Shown here: piece after piece, positions 63,801 through 64,000 of the stretch
How positions within the stretch are numbered: position 1 is the first letter of the stretch
How the letters are laid out: each line of letters opens with the position of its first letter
NCBI RefSeq assembly: GCF_900109285.1
Contig: NZ_FNZQ01000001.1
Location: 711,001 to 775,000 of the forward strand
From: Jannaschia helgolandensis
GTDB lineage: Bacteria > Pseudomonadota > Alphaproteobacteria > Rhodobacterales > Rhodobacteraceae
Reading direction: 5' to 3'
Length of the DNA: 64,000 nt
Translations under genes and position numbers: made by a program
Notes under the pieces: generated by a model
What the model was told of the DNA's origin: nothing
The model's database searches: none
Seen by the model: the letters and a program-made list of their open reading frames with translations, nothing else

Positions 63801-64000
63801 GCGGCAACCCACGGGCATAAGCCTGTTCGACGTGAAACCGCTCGGTCGGCTCAGGGCTTCGATGGCGCTGCAATTCGACATACAGCCGGTCGGCGAAGAT
63901 GCCGTGCAACCGTCCCAGCACCGCTTCGGCCTTGGGCTCCTGGCCGTCCGCGACCAATCGCCCGACGGCCCCGTCCGGTCCGCCGGTCAGGCAAATCAGT
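60874..64000 (-). CDS. dnaE: DNA polymerase III alpha subunit (partial)
   Basis: The catalytic subunit of the replicative polymerase; about 1,042 C-terminal residues are in the window and the PHP N-terminus lies beyond 64000. Visible motifs: the catalytic aspartates in MPDFDIDFCMDRREEVITYV, GPGRGSGAGSLVAYALTITD, KKAIQAEMDAQRPLF-type thumb, LYRPGPMENIPKYCE and an OB-fold toward the C-terminus (VSSRQERKSARGNRFAFVQA). The first visible residues (LICLTGGPDGAVGRLVADGQ) continue the PHP domain, so the gene is 5'-truncated by the window edge only. Confidence 0.95.
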   Translation of the reverse strand, partial: LICLTGGPDGAVGRLVADGQEPKAEAVLGRLHGIFADRLYVELQRHRSPEPTERFHVEQAYARGLPLVATNDVYFPDPKMHEAHDAFLCIAEGAYVDQQAPRRQVTPRHHFATQGEMEVLFADLPEALENTLEIARRCAFKAYGRDPILPKFADDEVAELRRQSQEGLKARLAVIPHAASVEEYEKRLDYELGVIEGMGFPGYFLIVADFIKWAKDQDIPVGPGRGSGAGSLVAYALTITDLDPLRYGLLFERFLNPERVSMPDFDIDFCMDRREEVITYVQGKYGRDRVGQIITFGALLSKAAVRDVGRVLGMSYFQCDQLSKMIPVEGVKPVSITKALADEPRLREAARESEQDRRDGRTNPVKRLLDYAEKLEGLLRNASTHAAGVVIGDRPLDALVPLYKDPRSDMPATQFNMKWVEKAGLVKFDFLGLKTLTQVADAVRLIREQGRDIHFAADGRQLYEPAPGTVNDINAIPLDDKASYELYSAARAVAVFQVESTGMMDALRRMKPTCIEDIVALVALYRPGPMENIPKYCEVKNGLSKRDALHPSIDHILDETQGIIVYQEQVMQIAQEMAGYSLGGADLLRRAMGKKIQAEMDAQRPLFLEGAAKNGVDKAKAMEVWNLLDKFANYGFNKSHAAAYAVVSYQTAWLKANHPVEFMAGIMNSDIHLTDKLAVYAEEVRKSHDRGGLGLEIVPPCVNRSAARFTVADGALVYGLGALKNVGVEAMGLVIAGRDGKPFATLYDFARRVDLKRVGKRPLEMLARAGAFDQIDGNRARVLDALDALVGYSAAIHDQRASNQVSLFGEAGDDLPEPRLPFRDDWLPAERLGEEFKAIGFYLSGHPLDDYMVALKRQKVLTLADVQAQTRNGPMAAKIAGIVSSRQERKSARGNRFAFVQASDPTGAYEVMVFSDTLDASREYLEAGSRVILHVEATQEADQLKLLARSVVPMDDAVDAAPQVGLRIFLDDAGAVGPLQGLLARLTGESGARGRGPMHLCLLGDDLPGEVELRLPDLYPVNPQVKGALRSLPGVALVEDV

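Overview
The window looks like a chromosomal segment of a high-GC alphaproteobacterium of the Rhodobacteraceae/Roseobacter type. The evidence is the run gyrB-recF-dnaN-dnaA-rhodanese-rpsT-enoyl-CoA hydratase-mutM with divergent ubiE-ubiB, the FlgD/FliK and IalB proteins, a serC leader hairpin, a Mur/Zur-type zinc operon, and frequent ATGA/GTGA overlaps between cotranscribed genes. Family assignments rest on motifs read in the translations; no database search was possible.

Layout. 1-1.7 kb: the start of an SDR oxidoreductase, a 1-kb gene-poor stretch with two perfect palindromes, and a small exported His-rich protein. 1.7-4.7 kb: a zinc uptake locus (zur-znuC-znuB, with divergent znuA) around a perfect Zur-box palindrome. 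5.1-5.7 kb: a DUF305 protein and a strong hairpin facing gyrB. 5.8-17.3 kb: the replication/housekeeping block gyrB, recF, dnaN, dnaA, rhodanese, rpsT, enoyl-CoA hydratase, mutM, and ubiEB on the other strand. 17.3-20.6 kb: a small flagellar group (flgD, fliK, a rod-binding protein, a lytic-transglycosylase-like lipoprotein). 20.6-27 kb: a broken AEC transporter, hspQ, a soluble hybrid histidine kinase, a type II asparaginase, an IalB-family protein, rlmN and a TauE/SafE remnant. 27-30.8 kb: serine biosynthesis (serB, divergent serC-serA). 30.8-31.5 kb: an IS481 transposase tail fused to an unrelated ORF fragment. 31.5-39.5 kb: gamma-glutamyltransferase, an RsbW/STAS pair, a thiolase, fRMsr-MOSC-GNAT, and pheT. 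39.5-43.7 kb: a RidA-like gene with divergent TetR, then an M14-like deacylase/RimK/RimB triad. 43.8-57.1 kb: a large minus-strand locus coding for a branched-chain-type ABC importer, a canonical acyl-CoA ligase, a PaaK-like protein that lacks the usual phosphate loop, a ThpR-type RNA phosphoesterase and an App1-type phosphatase, faced by a divergent histidine kinase/response regulator pair. 57.1-64 kb: a small DUF6356 protein, an Lrp regulator, an allantoate/carbamoyl amidohydrolase-like enzyme, a serralysin-like RTX protease with a CtrA-like site upstream, and most of dnaE.

How it fits together. Most of the window is conserved core. The regions most likely to hold uncharacterised biology are (i) the RimB-RimK-deacylase triad, which reads as a make/trim system for amino-acid tails on a protein or peptide; (ii) the sensor-linked import-and-CoA-activation locus for an unknown acid; (iii) the RidA variant without its usual arginine under a TetR operator array; and (iv) a dispersed intergenic palindromic repeat present twice. 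Degraded genes (AEC, TauE, IS481) mark places where accessory DNA has been lost.
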